Positions 1 through 8,174 of a stretch of DNA of 25,344 bases are shown here, piece after piece (the first letter of the stretch is position 1; each line of letters opens with the position of its first letter). Origin of the DNA: Fibrobacter sp. UBA1765 (GTDB lineage Bacteria > Fibrobacterota > Fibrobacteria > Fibrobacterales > Fibrobacteraceae). The position numbers and the translations under genes were made by a program. The DNA is taken from positions 1 through 25,344 of the forward strand of contig DCGZ01000123.1 of NCBI GenBank assembly GCA_002314675.1, in the 5' to 3' direction. The notes beneath the pieces are model-generated. The model saw only the letters and a list, made by a program, of their open reading frames with translations. It was not told where the DNA came from and ran no database searches.

Positions 1-20
1 GTTCTTCCATTTTCAAAGCC

Positions 21-905
21 CTACAAACTCGAAATCCCAATCAGCACAAGGCCCGTCACAATCGCCACAAGCGCCATCCACTTTTTCGGATTGTTCTTTT
101 CCTTGAATATCATTAGCCCTGCAATAAACGAAATAATCACGCTCGAGCGCCTAATGATTGTTACAAGCGAAACAAGCGTACCTTCTTCGTGCAAAGACAA
201 AAAGTAGAACCTGTCGGCCACAAGCAAAAGCGCTCCAACAAGTAGCATGATCCAGCGGAACTCAAACTTGAATCCAATGCCTCGCTTATTTCGAGGATAC
301 CAGTAGAAGGCTGTAACAAGCCCCTGGATTACGCACATGTAAATATTGAACCAAAGCTGCAACACAAAGGGATCGTAACCTAGGCGCTGCAAAAGCACCT
401 TGTCGTACACGCCGCTGCAAGAGCCAAGGAAGGTTCCAAAGAACATCGCAATTACAAAAGGGTGTCGCCAATATGTCTTCTGTTCCCTCTTTGTTCCAAA
501 CCTAAAGAGCATGTGGCCCGCAAAGCAGCTTGCAAAGCCAATCCATTGCAACGGCAAAAGGCGTTCGCCCATAAAAATCGTTGCCATGAACATGGTAAAT
601 ATCGGGGCCGTGGCTCGAATCGGCGAAGTCGTAGAAAGCGGGAGCCTTGCAATGGCGCTGTAGGTAAACACCCAGCTACCGCTCACGATCGCAGCCTTTA
701 CAAGTAACGTCAAATGGTCCTTCAGCGCAGGGACTTCAGGGAGTCCATTAGCAAGCAACTGCCAAATCAAAAGCAGTACCACATTGGTCGCGCTGCAAAT
801 CAAAAGCATCGGCCAAACCGCATTTCTATTCACGGCACGTTTTTTACAAATGTCGTAAATGCCAAGGAAAAGGGCTGAGCCAAGTGCGAGTAATAGCCAA
901 GTCAT
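21..905 (-). CDS. EamA/DMT-family transporter
   Basis: This is an integral inner-membrane protein of 294 residues, the usual length for the EamA branch of the drug/metabolite transporter superfamily. About ten hydrophobic segments are visible. The N-terminus (MTWLLLALGSALFLGIYDIC) begins the first membrane helix directly. The two-fold EamA repeat shows as conserved 'SPIRATAPIFTMFMATIFMGERLLPLQWIGF' type text near residues 93-123 and the matching 'LVTIIRRSSVIISF...IFKEK' near residues 247-271, both typical of the helix before the conserved Glu. Members export or import small metabolites, and the substrate cannot be read from sequence. The ATG at 903-905 has no clear Shine-Dalgarno sequence. 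The gene is divergent from the next one, with about 60 bp between the two start codons. Family assignment is firm; function is unknown. Confidence 0.88.
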   Translation of the reverse strand: MTWLLLALGSALFLGIYDICKKRAVNRNAVWPMLLICSATNVVLLLIWQLLANGLPEVPALKDHLTLLVKAAIVSGSWVFTYSAIARLPLSTTSPIRATAPIFTMFMATIFMGERLLPLQWIGFASCFAGHMLFRFGTKREQKTYWRHPFVIAMFFGTFLGSCSGVYDKVLLQRLGYDPFVLQLWFNIYMCVIQGLVTAFYWYPRNKRGIGFKFEFRWIMLLVGALLLVADRFYFLSLHEEGTLVSLVTIIRRSSVIISFIAGLMIFKEKNNPKKWMALVAIVTGLVLIGISSL

Positions 906-965
906 AACAGTTCAGATTTAAATTTTTTGTGGTGCCCAATTTAGAAAACAAAATAAGCCGTATAA

Positions 966-2060
966 ATGTTCTTTTGTCAGTTTTTTTTACTTTTTGTATG
1001 GAAGATTTTCATAAGATTTTATATTTGTATTGTGTATTTGAAAGTATTCAGACCGTTTTTAGTAACACTTTTGCTAGGCCTTGCTTTTGCGTATGGCGAA
1101 GAAAGCAAAGAAGTCCCTTCAGACTCCCTTGCTGCAGATTCTTCAAAAACAGAAGTTCAAGAACAAAAGTCAGCGCCAGCCTTTAAGGGGTATTTCGACA
1201 ATACCTTTTCCTGGGTCGGTATCGTATTACCGCACCACTCCCTAAGAAATTCCGAGACCCTCCATAACTGGCCCTTTTTCCCGTTTGCATTCCCTACCTG
1301 GGCATTTTCCTATACGGCCCAATACGATGTCAATAAATTGATTACCCTCAAGGAAGTCACGAACCTTGACCCCGGTATTTTTGGACTAGGCTTAAAAAGT
1401 GAGCTTAGCGTAGAGTTAATGCACTTGCTTGAACTTGGAATCGGCGGCGTTGTAGGTACAGCATTCAACTATGGTGAAACCGCTACCATGATGGGCGTGT
1501 ACAAGCCAGAAAAGCGTGACTACCGCCAGGATATCTTTATGACCGAATTCACGTACGGCGTAAAGTATAGGGCAGGCTTAACGATCCCCCTCTTGGCATT
1601 CCTGCCCAAAAGCGACTGGACAAAAATCATTATCAAAGGGTCTGCCGAACTGGAATACAACGCCTACACAGGCGCAGACGACGGTGAACTATGGAAATCC
1701 GGCATGAGCGACGGCGTGAACGGCTATAAGCACAAGTTTGGCGGAACCCTCATTTACATGCTGCCCTTTGAACGCGTAAACATGGCGATGCTTGGTGCAA
1801 GTGTAAGCGGTTTCAACAAGAGCGCCGAGTTCGATTCGGTGTACAATGACTACGATCCCTACTTCAAAACCTATGCCTTGAACCCGATGCTTATGTTCAA
1901 GGTTAGCGAAAAGTGGAACGGCATGGCCATGGCAAATTTCGCCCGTTTGCGTAAATACGAGCGTTACAAGTACGAGTCTACCGAAGAGCCACTTCAAAAG
2001 CGCATAGGTTCTGAATGGCGCCTAAATGTGGTCATGCTAGTATTTAGCCGAAAGTTCTAA
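966..2060 (+). CDS. Predicted outer-membrane beta-barrel protein, family not recognised
   Basis: I do not recognise the family. The mature part has no long hydrophobic helix. It alternates polar and hydrophobic residues in strand-like stretches rich in Tyr, Phe and Gly, and it ends in a C-terminal Phe (FSRKF), the usual signature of outer-membrane beta-barrels. The ATG at 966 gives an odd N-terminus with about 24 very hydrophobic residues before a second hydrophobic core, and it lacks a Shine-Dalgarno sequence. An in-frame TTG at 1038 would give a textbook signal peptide, MKVFRPFLVTLLLGLAFA, with cleavage just after it and a 340-residue precursor. A possible promoter at 974-1002 would start transcription after the 966 ATG and so fits the later start. 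I keep the ATG coordinate but regard TTG 1038 as a serious alternative. Only a very weak GCC/GGC hairpin precedes the next gene. Confidence 0.7.
   Translation: MFFCQFFLLFVWKIFIRFYICIVYLKVFRPFLVTLLLGLAFAYGEESKEVPSDSLAADSSKTEVQEQKSAPAFKGYFDNTFSWVGIVLPHHSLRNSETLHNWPFFPFAFPTWAFSYTAQYDVNKLITLKEVTNLDPGIFGLGLKSELSVELMHLLELGIGGVVGTAFNYGETATMMGVYKPEKRDYRQDIFMTEFTYGVKYRAGLTIPLLAFLPKSDWTKIIIKGSAELEYNAYTGADDGELWKSGMSDGVNGYKHKFGGTLIYMLPFERVNMAMLGASVSGFNKSAEFDSVYNDYDPYFKTYALNPMLMFKVSEKWNGMAMANFARLRKYERYKYESTEEPLQKRIGSEWRLNVVMLVFSRKF
974..1002 (+). promoter_or_regulatory. Possible sigma-70 promoter inside the 5' end of the beta-barrel gene
   Basis: TTGTCA at 974-979 is followed, after exactly 17 bp, by TATGGA at 997-1002. 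The -35 box matches the consensus at five of six positions and the -10 box is poor. Transcription would begin near 1009, downstream of the 966 ATG and about 30 bp before the TTG at 1038. This is a weak call, useful mainly for choosing the start codon. Confidence 0.25.
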
Positions 2061-2160
2061 TTGCGCTTTCAGCTCATAAATTTCATAACTTTTTCTTTTT
2101 TTAGCGCCATAAGGCAATTTTTTACTTAAATTTTAGTCAAACATTTATAGGAGTAAAAAA

Positions 2161-2610
2161 ATGTCCATTAAAGGTAAAGCCTCTTCCCTCATGGAAGAAT
2201 TCAAGGCATTTGCGTTCAAGGGCAACATTGTCGACATGGCTATCGGTGTTATCATCGGTGGTGCATTCGGTAAGATTGTTACCTCTTTCGTAAATGACAT
2301 CGTTATGCCGTGCGTCAACGCAATCATCGCCATGGGCGGTGGCAAGGACGCAGGAACAGGCCTCAAGGGCTTGGTTTACACAACTGAAGCCGGCGTAGAA
2401 ATTCCTTACGGCAACTTCATCGGTGGCATCGTTGATTTCTTCATCGTTGCAATCGTCGTGTTCCTCGTAATGAAGAAGTTCCTCGGCTTTATGCAGGAAA
2501 TGCGCAAGAAGGAAGAAGCTCCGGCTCCAGCACCTGCTGAACCACCTCCGCCACCACCGGAACAGGTACTTCTTACCGAAATTCGCGATCTCCTCAAGAA
2601 CCAGAAGTAA
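2161..2610 (+). CDS. mscL: Large-conductance mechanosensitive channel MscL
   Basis: MscL is an inner-membrane pentameric channel that opens under membrane tension and releases solutes during osmotic downshock. The N-terminal amphipathic helix and first pore helix are plain (EEFKAFAFKGNIVDMAIGVI, about residues 11-30, followed by IGGAFGKIVTSFVNDIVMP). A glycine-rich periplasmic loop, a second membrane helix (about residues 82-103) and the conserved C-terminal bundle helix (LLTEIRDLLKNQK) follow. At 149 residues it is slightly longer than the E. coli protein. The extra length is an Ala/Pro-rich linker with six consecutive prolines near residue 129. The start is secure: AGGAG at 2149-2153 precedes the ATG at normal spacing. 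The gene appears monocistronic and ends in a strong terminator. Confidence 0.96.
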   Translation: MSIKGKASSLMEEFKAFAFKGNIVDMAIGVIIGGAFGKIVTSFVNDIVMPCVNAIIAMGGGKDAGTGLKGLVYTTEAGVEIPYGNFIGGIVDFFIVAIVVFLVMKKFLGFMQEMRKKEEAPAPAPAEPPPPPPEQVLLTEIRDLLKNQK

Positions 2611-2631
2611 TCCCTGTTAAAAAGGAAATTT

Positions 2632-2663
2632 AAAAGGCCTCGCACAATTCGTGCGGGCCTTTT
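2632..2663. terminator. Bidirectional intrinsic terminator between mscL and the lipoprotein gene
   Basis: An inverted repeat pairs AAAAGGCC plus CGCAC (2632-2645, one T bulged at 2640) with GTGCGGGCCTTTT (2651-2663) around the loop AATTC. It is U-rich on the plus strand (TTTT) and on the minus strand (TTTTAAATTT), so it can end both mscL and the convergent operon whose last stop codon is at 2667-2669. Confidence 0.85.
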
Positions 2664-2666
2664 GAT

Positions 2667-3638
2667 TTACATTGAGCAAATAAAGACAACTTTCTGCAAT
2701 TTTTTCTTCCAGTATGTCAACTGCACGCTTGCGTTGCCATCGGATTCTGCAATTTTACCGACCATAATAAGGTAGGTTCCTTCTTCGCCCTCAAGCGTAA
2801 ACCAGCCGTTAGAAACTATTTCAACCGATTCGCCACGGGTATCGGCAAAAGACTTGATCTCTTCAAGGCATACCTGTTCAGGAACAATGCCAGCCTTGTA
2901 GCTAACGTCAGCCTCTGCAACCTTGTAATCTTTGCCAACAACTTTAAGCATTGGATATTCGCCAGAAGTAGAAAGCGTGATTTGCATTTCTTCTTCTGTT
3001 ACACTTACCTTGCCTGTTTCTAGGTTTGCAAACAAGGCCTCATCACCATCAATGTTAGAAATGGTAAGTTCACCAGCTTCCATTTCAGTACATTCTGTAA
3101 TTTCTGGCTTTGCAGAAGATGAACTCGGCAACTCTTCCTCTTCACAGAATTCCTCAGGGATATTGAATTCAAGAGAGTCTACTGCAGAATACGGAACATT
3201 TTCTGCGCCACTTGCAAAAGCCCAGACATAGCCGCGGAACTTGCCGCACTTTTCAAGCTCATCAACGCCAATGGAAACCGCGTTCAATGAAACGTTTGAT
3301 GCAGGGGCATCAAACTCGACATCCTTTGTAAGCAATGTAGCAGACAAGCCGTCCTTAGAAACTTGCTTTACAGTAACCTGGACGCTGTCAAGTTTTGCAT
3401 CGGAAGCATCGGCAACCTTGTCATATTCAGTATCGACAAGAACATCGCCGGCAAGCGTCACCTTCACGCCGACAGTCGCATTCAAGCGTTCAAAGTTGAT
3501 TGGCGCAAATTCAGAAACCGACGAAGAAGACTCCGCAACAGAAGAAGAACTTTCAGGTGCAGATGAACTGCTATCGCTACAAGCCTGGAAAAATGCAGCA
3601 CTTGCAAAAGCCATAGGGACAATATACTTAGCCTTCAT
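2667..3638 (-). CDS. Poly-serine-linker lipoprotein, function unknown
   Basis: This is a predicted lipoprotein of 323 residues. From the ATG at 3636-3638 it starts MKAKYIVPMAFASAAFFQAC, a type II signal peptide with the acylated Cys near residue 20. A linker follows with three SSSS blocks, a trait of secreted Fibrobacter proteins, and a fourth SSSS block lies mid-protein (about residue 172). The rest is acidic and rich in Val, Glu and Ser, with no hydrophobic helix, so it may be one or two beta-sandwich domains; I recognise no family. The frame is open to a TTG at 3650, but GGAG at 3645-3648 sits six bases before the ATG and would overlap the TTG, so the ATG is right. It lies 12 bp after the fibro-slime gene in the same direction, which points to co-expression and perhaps a surface complex. 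Confidence 0.85.
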   Translation of the reverse strand: MKAKYIVPMAFASAAFFQACSDSSSSAPESSSSVAESSSSVSEFAPINFERLNATVGVKVTLAGDVLVDTEYDKVADASDAKLDSVQVTVKQVSKDGLSATLLTKDVEFDAPASNVSLNAVSIGVDELEKCGKFRGYVWAFASGAENVPYSAVDSLEFNIPEEFCEEEELPSSSSAKPEITECTEMEAGELTISNIDGDEALFANLETGKVSVTEEEMQITLSTSGEYPMLKVVGKDYKVAEADVSYKAGIVPEQVCLEEIKSFADTRGESVEIVSNGWFTLEGEEGTYLIMVGKIAESDGNASVQLTYWKKKLQKVVFICSM

Positions 3639-3644
3639 AATAAA

Positions 3645-3648
3645 CTCC
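3645..3648 (-). promoter_or_regulatory. Shine-Dalgarno GGAG that sets the lipoprotein start
   Basis: On the minus strand GGAG lies six bases before the ATG at 3636-3638 and just after the stop codon of the fibro-slime gene (3651-3653). It excludes the longer TTG start at 3648-3650. Confidence 0.75.
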
Positions 3649-3650
3649 AA

Positions 3651-6600
3651 TTATTTTTTTCTTCTAAAGCCAAATGTATTAATTTGGTCAGAACGTTTCA
3701 CGTAATTTCCTATCTGTACATACCAACTGAACTTGCCAATGTAAACTCCAGTACCAATCAGGCGGCCATCATTAGAAATTCCATTCCAGCCAATGTAGAA
3801 GTTGCCCGGATTACTAATGCAATCTTCACCCTTGCCAAAAATACTTTCATCATCGCATTCAATCCGTTCGCTTTCGTTTGCAACAAAGTTGCCGATGTTC
3901 GTAAAGTACGTTGCCGAATAGAATATGCGCAGGTCCTGGATTGTAATAGAGTCGTTCAGGTTCTTGTACTTGTTGTAAATTTCAGGCAAGTCCACATTGA
4001 TCCATTGCCCGATAGTGCCCTTAAGGCTATCAATATCACCCACAGATTGAATGCTGTCACCCAGATCAAAACGGACAACAGTCATAATATCCTTATCTTC
4101 AAGGCGACGCTGCAATACAGAATCGCTTTCGCTAAATTCCGCAAAGTTTCGAGTCTTGATCTTCACAACGACTTCCAGGTCACCGGTAACCTTTGCCCAT
4201 GGCGAGGGGCTAGTGGCATCAAAGTCTGTAGCAACATTGCCAAGCGTATCAGAAACAGCATCCGCAGCAAAGCGGACAAAGTCGCCTACAAGCGGAGTCT
4301 TCTTGACATCGCGCCCATCGATATGCCTGTAGTAAGCAGAACCTTCAGCATCATCAAGTTCAAAATCATCTTCTGCCTTAGGGGTATCATAGCAATCGGC
4401 ATCTTCACATTTTGCAGAAGGCATGTAATAGCTGAAAAGCTTTCTTGCATCCGCAGAATCCATCGGCATGACAGGTTCCGAGAACGTAAAGTTGATGTAG
4501 TTGTACTCGCGGTCATCGGAATCCATCTTGTATTCAGCCTTCAAAATAACAGGGGCAATCCTATCGGTGGTAGCCTTGTCGAATGACTGCAAGGTCTTTA
4601 CCCCGTAATTGCTGAAAGAAATAAAGGAACGTGCAGAACCGACACCAGCCGTACGGATCTTTGTCGAAAGCTTCAAGCCGCCAAAAGAAAGTTCGCTATC
4701 CTTCTTTGTTGCCTTGTAGGCAGCTTCAATATCCTTGCGGCCAATCGTATCGCTACATGCTACAAGGGAATCCTTTTCTTGCAAGTTTCCAAGCTTGTCA
4801 AATCTCTTCTTGCCGTCAAAGGAAATCTCCTTCGACTTGTCCCAGATAATACAGATCAGTTCAGGCAACGAATCGCTGTCAAGTTCGCGATCAAACACGA
4901 TATGGACAGAGTCAGCAATGCCATCGCGGTAAATTCTAGCAGCCTCGTGGAATGGAGACGGTATTGCAAAATCGGCAGGCTTTCCGTCCACATCGAACAA
5001 TTCCACCACAGTCGGGTAAGGGACCGGCGGCTTTCTAAAATGCATATTGCGGTACTCTGCAAAAATCAGGGAATTGCTAACGCTTGCAAGTTTAATAGAA
5101 GCCGTAGAATCTTCGTATTCAACACTGGAGCTCAACACGACAAGGCTCACGCCCTTCTTGAATTCCCCCGGAGTAATAGAAAGGCCTGCAGACTTTACAG
5201 CGGCAAACAGTTCAATTTCACATTCCGTGCAAACTGTCGAATCCTTTGCATTCAAGGCAAGCAACACCAGTTCTACATCGGAACCAATCCAATTAGAATA
5301 CGGAATGCCGCCAAGCGAATCAGGATCCCCCGTAACAGGCTTAAAGCTCTTTACATTGCCCGTAGAATCATACTTGACGTCGCGAGCAAAGGTAAGCACC
5401 GGCGCATAGAATGTAATGATGGCCTTGAGCGTTCCGACACTTAGCGTGACAGCGTCCCTTGAGCCCTGCATTGCATTCAGCGGAATCGTTACCCAAAGCG
5501 TATCGATGCCCGTAGAATCAATAGTCAGCGCAGTTCTACTTGTAACAAGGTTCTTGCCTTCCTTATCGCTATAGATAGCACCACTGAATTCTGAGTTATA
5601 ATAAATTCTATAGCTTTGACCGGCAGCACCTTCAAGGTCAACGGAAGCTCCGCTAACCATGGAAACATAAACTGGAACAAGCGTACCGGCAGAAGCCTCG
5701 CCCTCGAACTTCCAGGTAGTTCCCTTCTTGTACTTGCTGTTTGCATTGCCAGTATATTCCACGTCCTTATTCACTACATCTATAGCGGTGTTACCGCTTA
5801 CGCGGAAATTCATGTAAGTCTTCTTGCCACCGACATCAATCCACAGGCGGTAAGAACCGGCCGGCAAGCCCGTAATGGCATCGGTATTAATGCTTGGGTG
5901 GTAATAGTTCGTATCGGCAAGGTTAATGCCGCCATACCAAACCTTTGCGCTGCTCAAGGAATCCACATGTTCACCCGCGCGGGTCGTAATTGTATAGACA
6001 ATGTTAAGGTTTACGCTGTCCTTGATATCAGCCCCGCAAAAGCGGACCGTATCAATCTTTGTCGTAAGCGAGCTGCCGCAGGTGTTGCCAGAGCTTCCGC
6101 GCAACTGTTCATAGCAAATTTCATAATCCACATACTCTGTTTCTTCATCGACATCGCCTGCGGTAAATTCAACGCTGCTCTGTTGCGTAATGTACATGTT
6201 CGTGCGAATGAGCACGTTTGTCATTGTAGTCATGCGGTCGCAAAAGAAAATGTCGATCGGGTAAGACCTTCCCTGCACAAGCGGGTTCTTATCCTTGTCT
6301 ACAAAGTCCTTAAGTTCTACATAGCCCGGGCTTGACCAGTGTGTGCCACCGTTGTCTACGGCAAGGCGACCAGCAATAAATACCCAAATGTCATCATCGC
6401 CTCTGAACGAGAATGCCTGCGTAGAATCGTAAACGAACGTTGCATGGCTTTCAAAGCAATATTGCTGGTTACGCTTGTGGCCATTCCAGGAGGCATTTGC
6501 CCAACGTCCAATGTTGCCGCCGCCATTTTGCCCCTGGCAATCCATGCCGCCCTTCCAGCCACCAATTTCAGGGCCGTTACAAAGCTTGTCAAAATCGGTA

Positions 6601-8039
6601 TTGAACTTAATGAAATCATTTGCAACGCCAAGAACCGGGCGTTGTCCATCTGCATTACGCATGGTTCTGCATTGTTCACATTCTTCCTGCTTCTTGCCAT
6701 CTATTTCAAGAAGCTTAAGCTCATAGCCCTTATTATCTACCGGGTAAAAACCACCCTTGTCATTTGCCACTGCGGCATCTGCCTCATGGTTATAGTCAAC
6801 CTTGTAAGTCTTATCCTCAGCATTGAATGTCCAGCTGCCAAGGGTATCGCGCGTAAGCTTAAGTTCATAGCAAGTAACTTCGTTAATGCCGGGGCGGTAG
6901 TTAAACAGGCTATTGAATTTCGCGGTATCGTCTGCAAAGCACTTCTTGGAATTTGCAGAGCCTACATTGAGCACCATTTTGCGGTTTGCATCAAGTGTAT
7001 CCTTTACAATGCCATGCTGAATGCCACGGCAATCGCTTGCTAGCTTCCACTTTTCGCCTTCAAGGTTAGTCCAAGAGGAAAACAAATTGTTCACTTCCTG
7101 GTCGGAATCATAAATGTATGCCGCAATGGTATATTCACAAGTTCCCGTAACACCAGGGTCGTTCACATACCAGCCCTTGGTTTTAGAATCCGGGCGCTTA
7201 CTCGCATCTGGAATAAAATAGAGTGAATTTGTCTCTAGGGAATCAAACAAACTTGCAAGCGGAATTTCTGCAGCTGTAGCTTCGGTTTCAGCAAGGCCGT
7301 TCAAACCTATCTGGTCGCTCTTGTCATTGTTACGGTAAATAATGACGTTGTTTGCATCAAAGTCCTTAAGCTTTATCGAGAACCATCCGCACATATCGCG
7401 CTCGGCAGTAAGCCTTTTACCAGTCTTGCCGCCATCGGTGCTAAACATAGGCACACCGGTCATCCAATGCGAAGTTTCTGGCATGAGCATATAGAATGTA
7501 CCCGAAACCTTTTTGGTACCAGGACCAGGGCGTGTTTCACTCGAAGAAGACTTTGCAGAACTTGATGAAGATTTCGGGTCCGTTACAGAAGATGAACTTT
7601 CAGCAGGCTTCCCAGGTCCTGCGCCAGGCGCCTTCGGAGCAAGCATTGTCACGCCCTTTTCGCCCTCGTAAACATACAAGGCGTCGCCTTCAATATCGGA
7701 GCACTGGATAGAAGCAGTAGAGCTCCAATTCTTAGTCGCATAGTCGGAACGGGTAACATACTGGTTCTGGCGATTCTTGTTTGTATTCGTAAAGACAAAT
7801 GCGTTTTTGACAAAGGCGGTCGTTTCAATGGCAGAGGCGTCAATCTGGTACCAGCCATCCTTATTTACGGTAACCTTTGTATACTTTGTCGTAAGCCCAG
7901 AAACCGCAACATACACATCCTTCCAATCGGCAGGAGCCTTAAAATAAATAGTACCACTGCAATTCAATGCAGCAGCATAGCTAGCCAAAAATAAAATACA
8001 GGCAAGCAAAAGCTTGACCATTACACCCTTCTTGTACAT
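3651..8039 (-). CDS. Large secreted fibro-slime-domain surface protein
   Basis: This is a predicted exported protein of 1462 residues. From the ATG at 8037-8039 it opens MYKKGVMVKLLLACILFLASYAAA, a clear signal peptide; the frame is open to a TTG at 8063. The next in-frame ATG (8019-8021), also with an AGAAGG before it, is an alternative start. The order is: a small beta-sandwich-like domain (about 30-120); a Gly/Pro and SSSS-rich linker (about 140-170); a second similar domain (about 180-250); and the fibro-slime region (about 300-620) with the diagnostic core FSFRGDDDIWVFIAGRLAVD near 543-562, then NGGTHW and IDIFFCDR. Long beta-rich repeats follow. The C-terminus (GWNGISNDGRLIGTGVYIGK, ending FGFRRKK) resembles FlgD-Ig-like tails on secreted Fibrobacter proteins. 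Fibro-slime proteins are known among cellulose-binding surface proteins of Fibrobacter succinogenes. Adhesion is therefore the likely role, by inference. Confidence 0.9.
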   Translation of the reverse strand: MYKKGVMVKLLLACILFLASYAAALNCSGTIYFKAPADWKDVYVAVSGLTTKYTKVTVNKDGWYQIDASAIETTAFVKNAFVFTNTNKNRQNQYVTRSDYATKNWSSTASIQCSDIEGDALYVYEGEKGVTMLAPKAPGAGPGKPAESSSSVTDPKSSSSSAKSSSSETRPGPGTKKVSGTFYMLMPETSHWMTGVPMFSTDGGKTGKRLTAERDMCGWFSIKLKDFDANNVIIYRNNDKSDQIGLNGLAETEATAAEIPLASLFDSLETNSLYFIPDASKRPDSKTKGWYVNDPGVTGTCEYTIAAYIYDSDQEVNNLFSSWTNLEGEKWKLASDCRGIQHGIVKDTLDANRKMVLNVGSANSKKCFADDTAKFNSLFNYRPGINEVTCYELKLTRDTLGSWTFNAEDKTYKVDYNHEADAAVANDKGGFYPVDNKGYELKLLEIDGKKQEECEQCRTMRNADGQRPVLGVANDFIKFNTDFDKLCNGPEIGGWKGGMDCQGQNGGGNIGRWANASWNGHKRNQQYCFESHATFVYDSTQAFSFRGDDDIWVFIAGRLAVDNGGTHWSSPGYVELKDFVDKDKNPLVQGRSYPIDIFFCDRMTTMTNVLIRTNMYITQQSSVEFTAGDVDEETEYVDYEICYEQLRGSSGNTCGSSLTTKIDTVRFCGADIKDSVNLNIVYTITTRAGEHVDSLSSAKVWYGGINLADTNYYHPSINTDAITGLPAGSYRLWIDVGGKKTYMNFRVSGNTAIDVVNKDVEYTGNANSKYKKGTTWKFEGEASAGTLVPVYVSMVSGASVDLEGAAGQSYRIYYNSEFSGAIYSDKEGKNLVTSRTALTIDSTGIDTLWVTIPLNAMQGSRDAVTLSVGTLKAIITFYAPVLTFARDVKYDSTGNVKSFKPVTGDPDSLGGIPYSNWIGSDVELVLLALNAKDSTVCTECEIELFAAVKSAGLSITPGEFKKGVSLVVLSSSVEYEDSTASIKLASVSNSLIFAEYRNMHFRKPPVPYPTVVELFDVDGKPADFAIPSPFHEAARIYRDGIADSVHIVFDRELDSDSLPELICIIWDKSKEISFDGKKRFDKLGNLQEKDSLVACSDTIGRKDIEAAYKATKKDSELSFGGLKLSTKIRTAGVGSARSFISFSNYGVKTLQSFDKATTDRIAPVILKAEYKMDSDDREYNYINFTFSEPVMPMDSADARKLFSYYMPSAKCEDADCYDTPKAEDDFELDDAEGSAYYRHIDGRDVKKTPLVGDFVRFAADAVSDTLGNVATDFDATSPSPWAKVTGDLEVVVKIKTRNFAEFSESDSVLQRRLEDKDIMTVVRFDLGDSIQSVGDIDSLKGTIGQWINVDLPEIYNKYKNLNDSITIQDLRIFYSATYFTNIGNFVANESERIECDDESIFGKGEDCISNPGNFYIGWNGISNDGRLIGTGVYIGKFSWYVQIGNYVKRSDQINTFGFRRKK

Positions 8040-8144
8040 ACTTACCCCGAATCGCCCTTGCAAAGCACACTCTAACCTATTAAATATACATTCAATAGTT
8101 CAAATTCGCTCTTGCAAACTATGTAAGTTTTCTGTAAACTTTCA

Positions 8145-8165
8145 TTGTGTAATGAATTACAACAA
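8145..8165. repeat. Near-perfect inverted repeat upstream of the fibro-slime operon
   Basis: TTGTGTAAT (8145-8153) and ATTACAACAA (8156-8165) are inverted copies apart from one extra A, separated by GA. The repeat lies between the end of the ATPase gene and the fibro-slime gene, both on the minus strand. It has no T-tract, so it is not a standard terminator, and it could be a regulator site for the fibro-slime operon. The rest of 8064-8174 is A/T-rich with a possible -10 TATATT on the minus strand at 8083-8088 but no good -35 box. Confidence 0.3.
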
Positions 8166-8174
8166 AAAAGGGGC

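Noticed and set aside
3684..4586. Long plus-strand open frame (300 codons) opposite the fibro-slime gene
   Set aside because: It is antisense to a clear coding gene with signal peptide and domains; its length reflects codon composition of the real strand.
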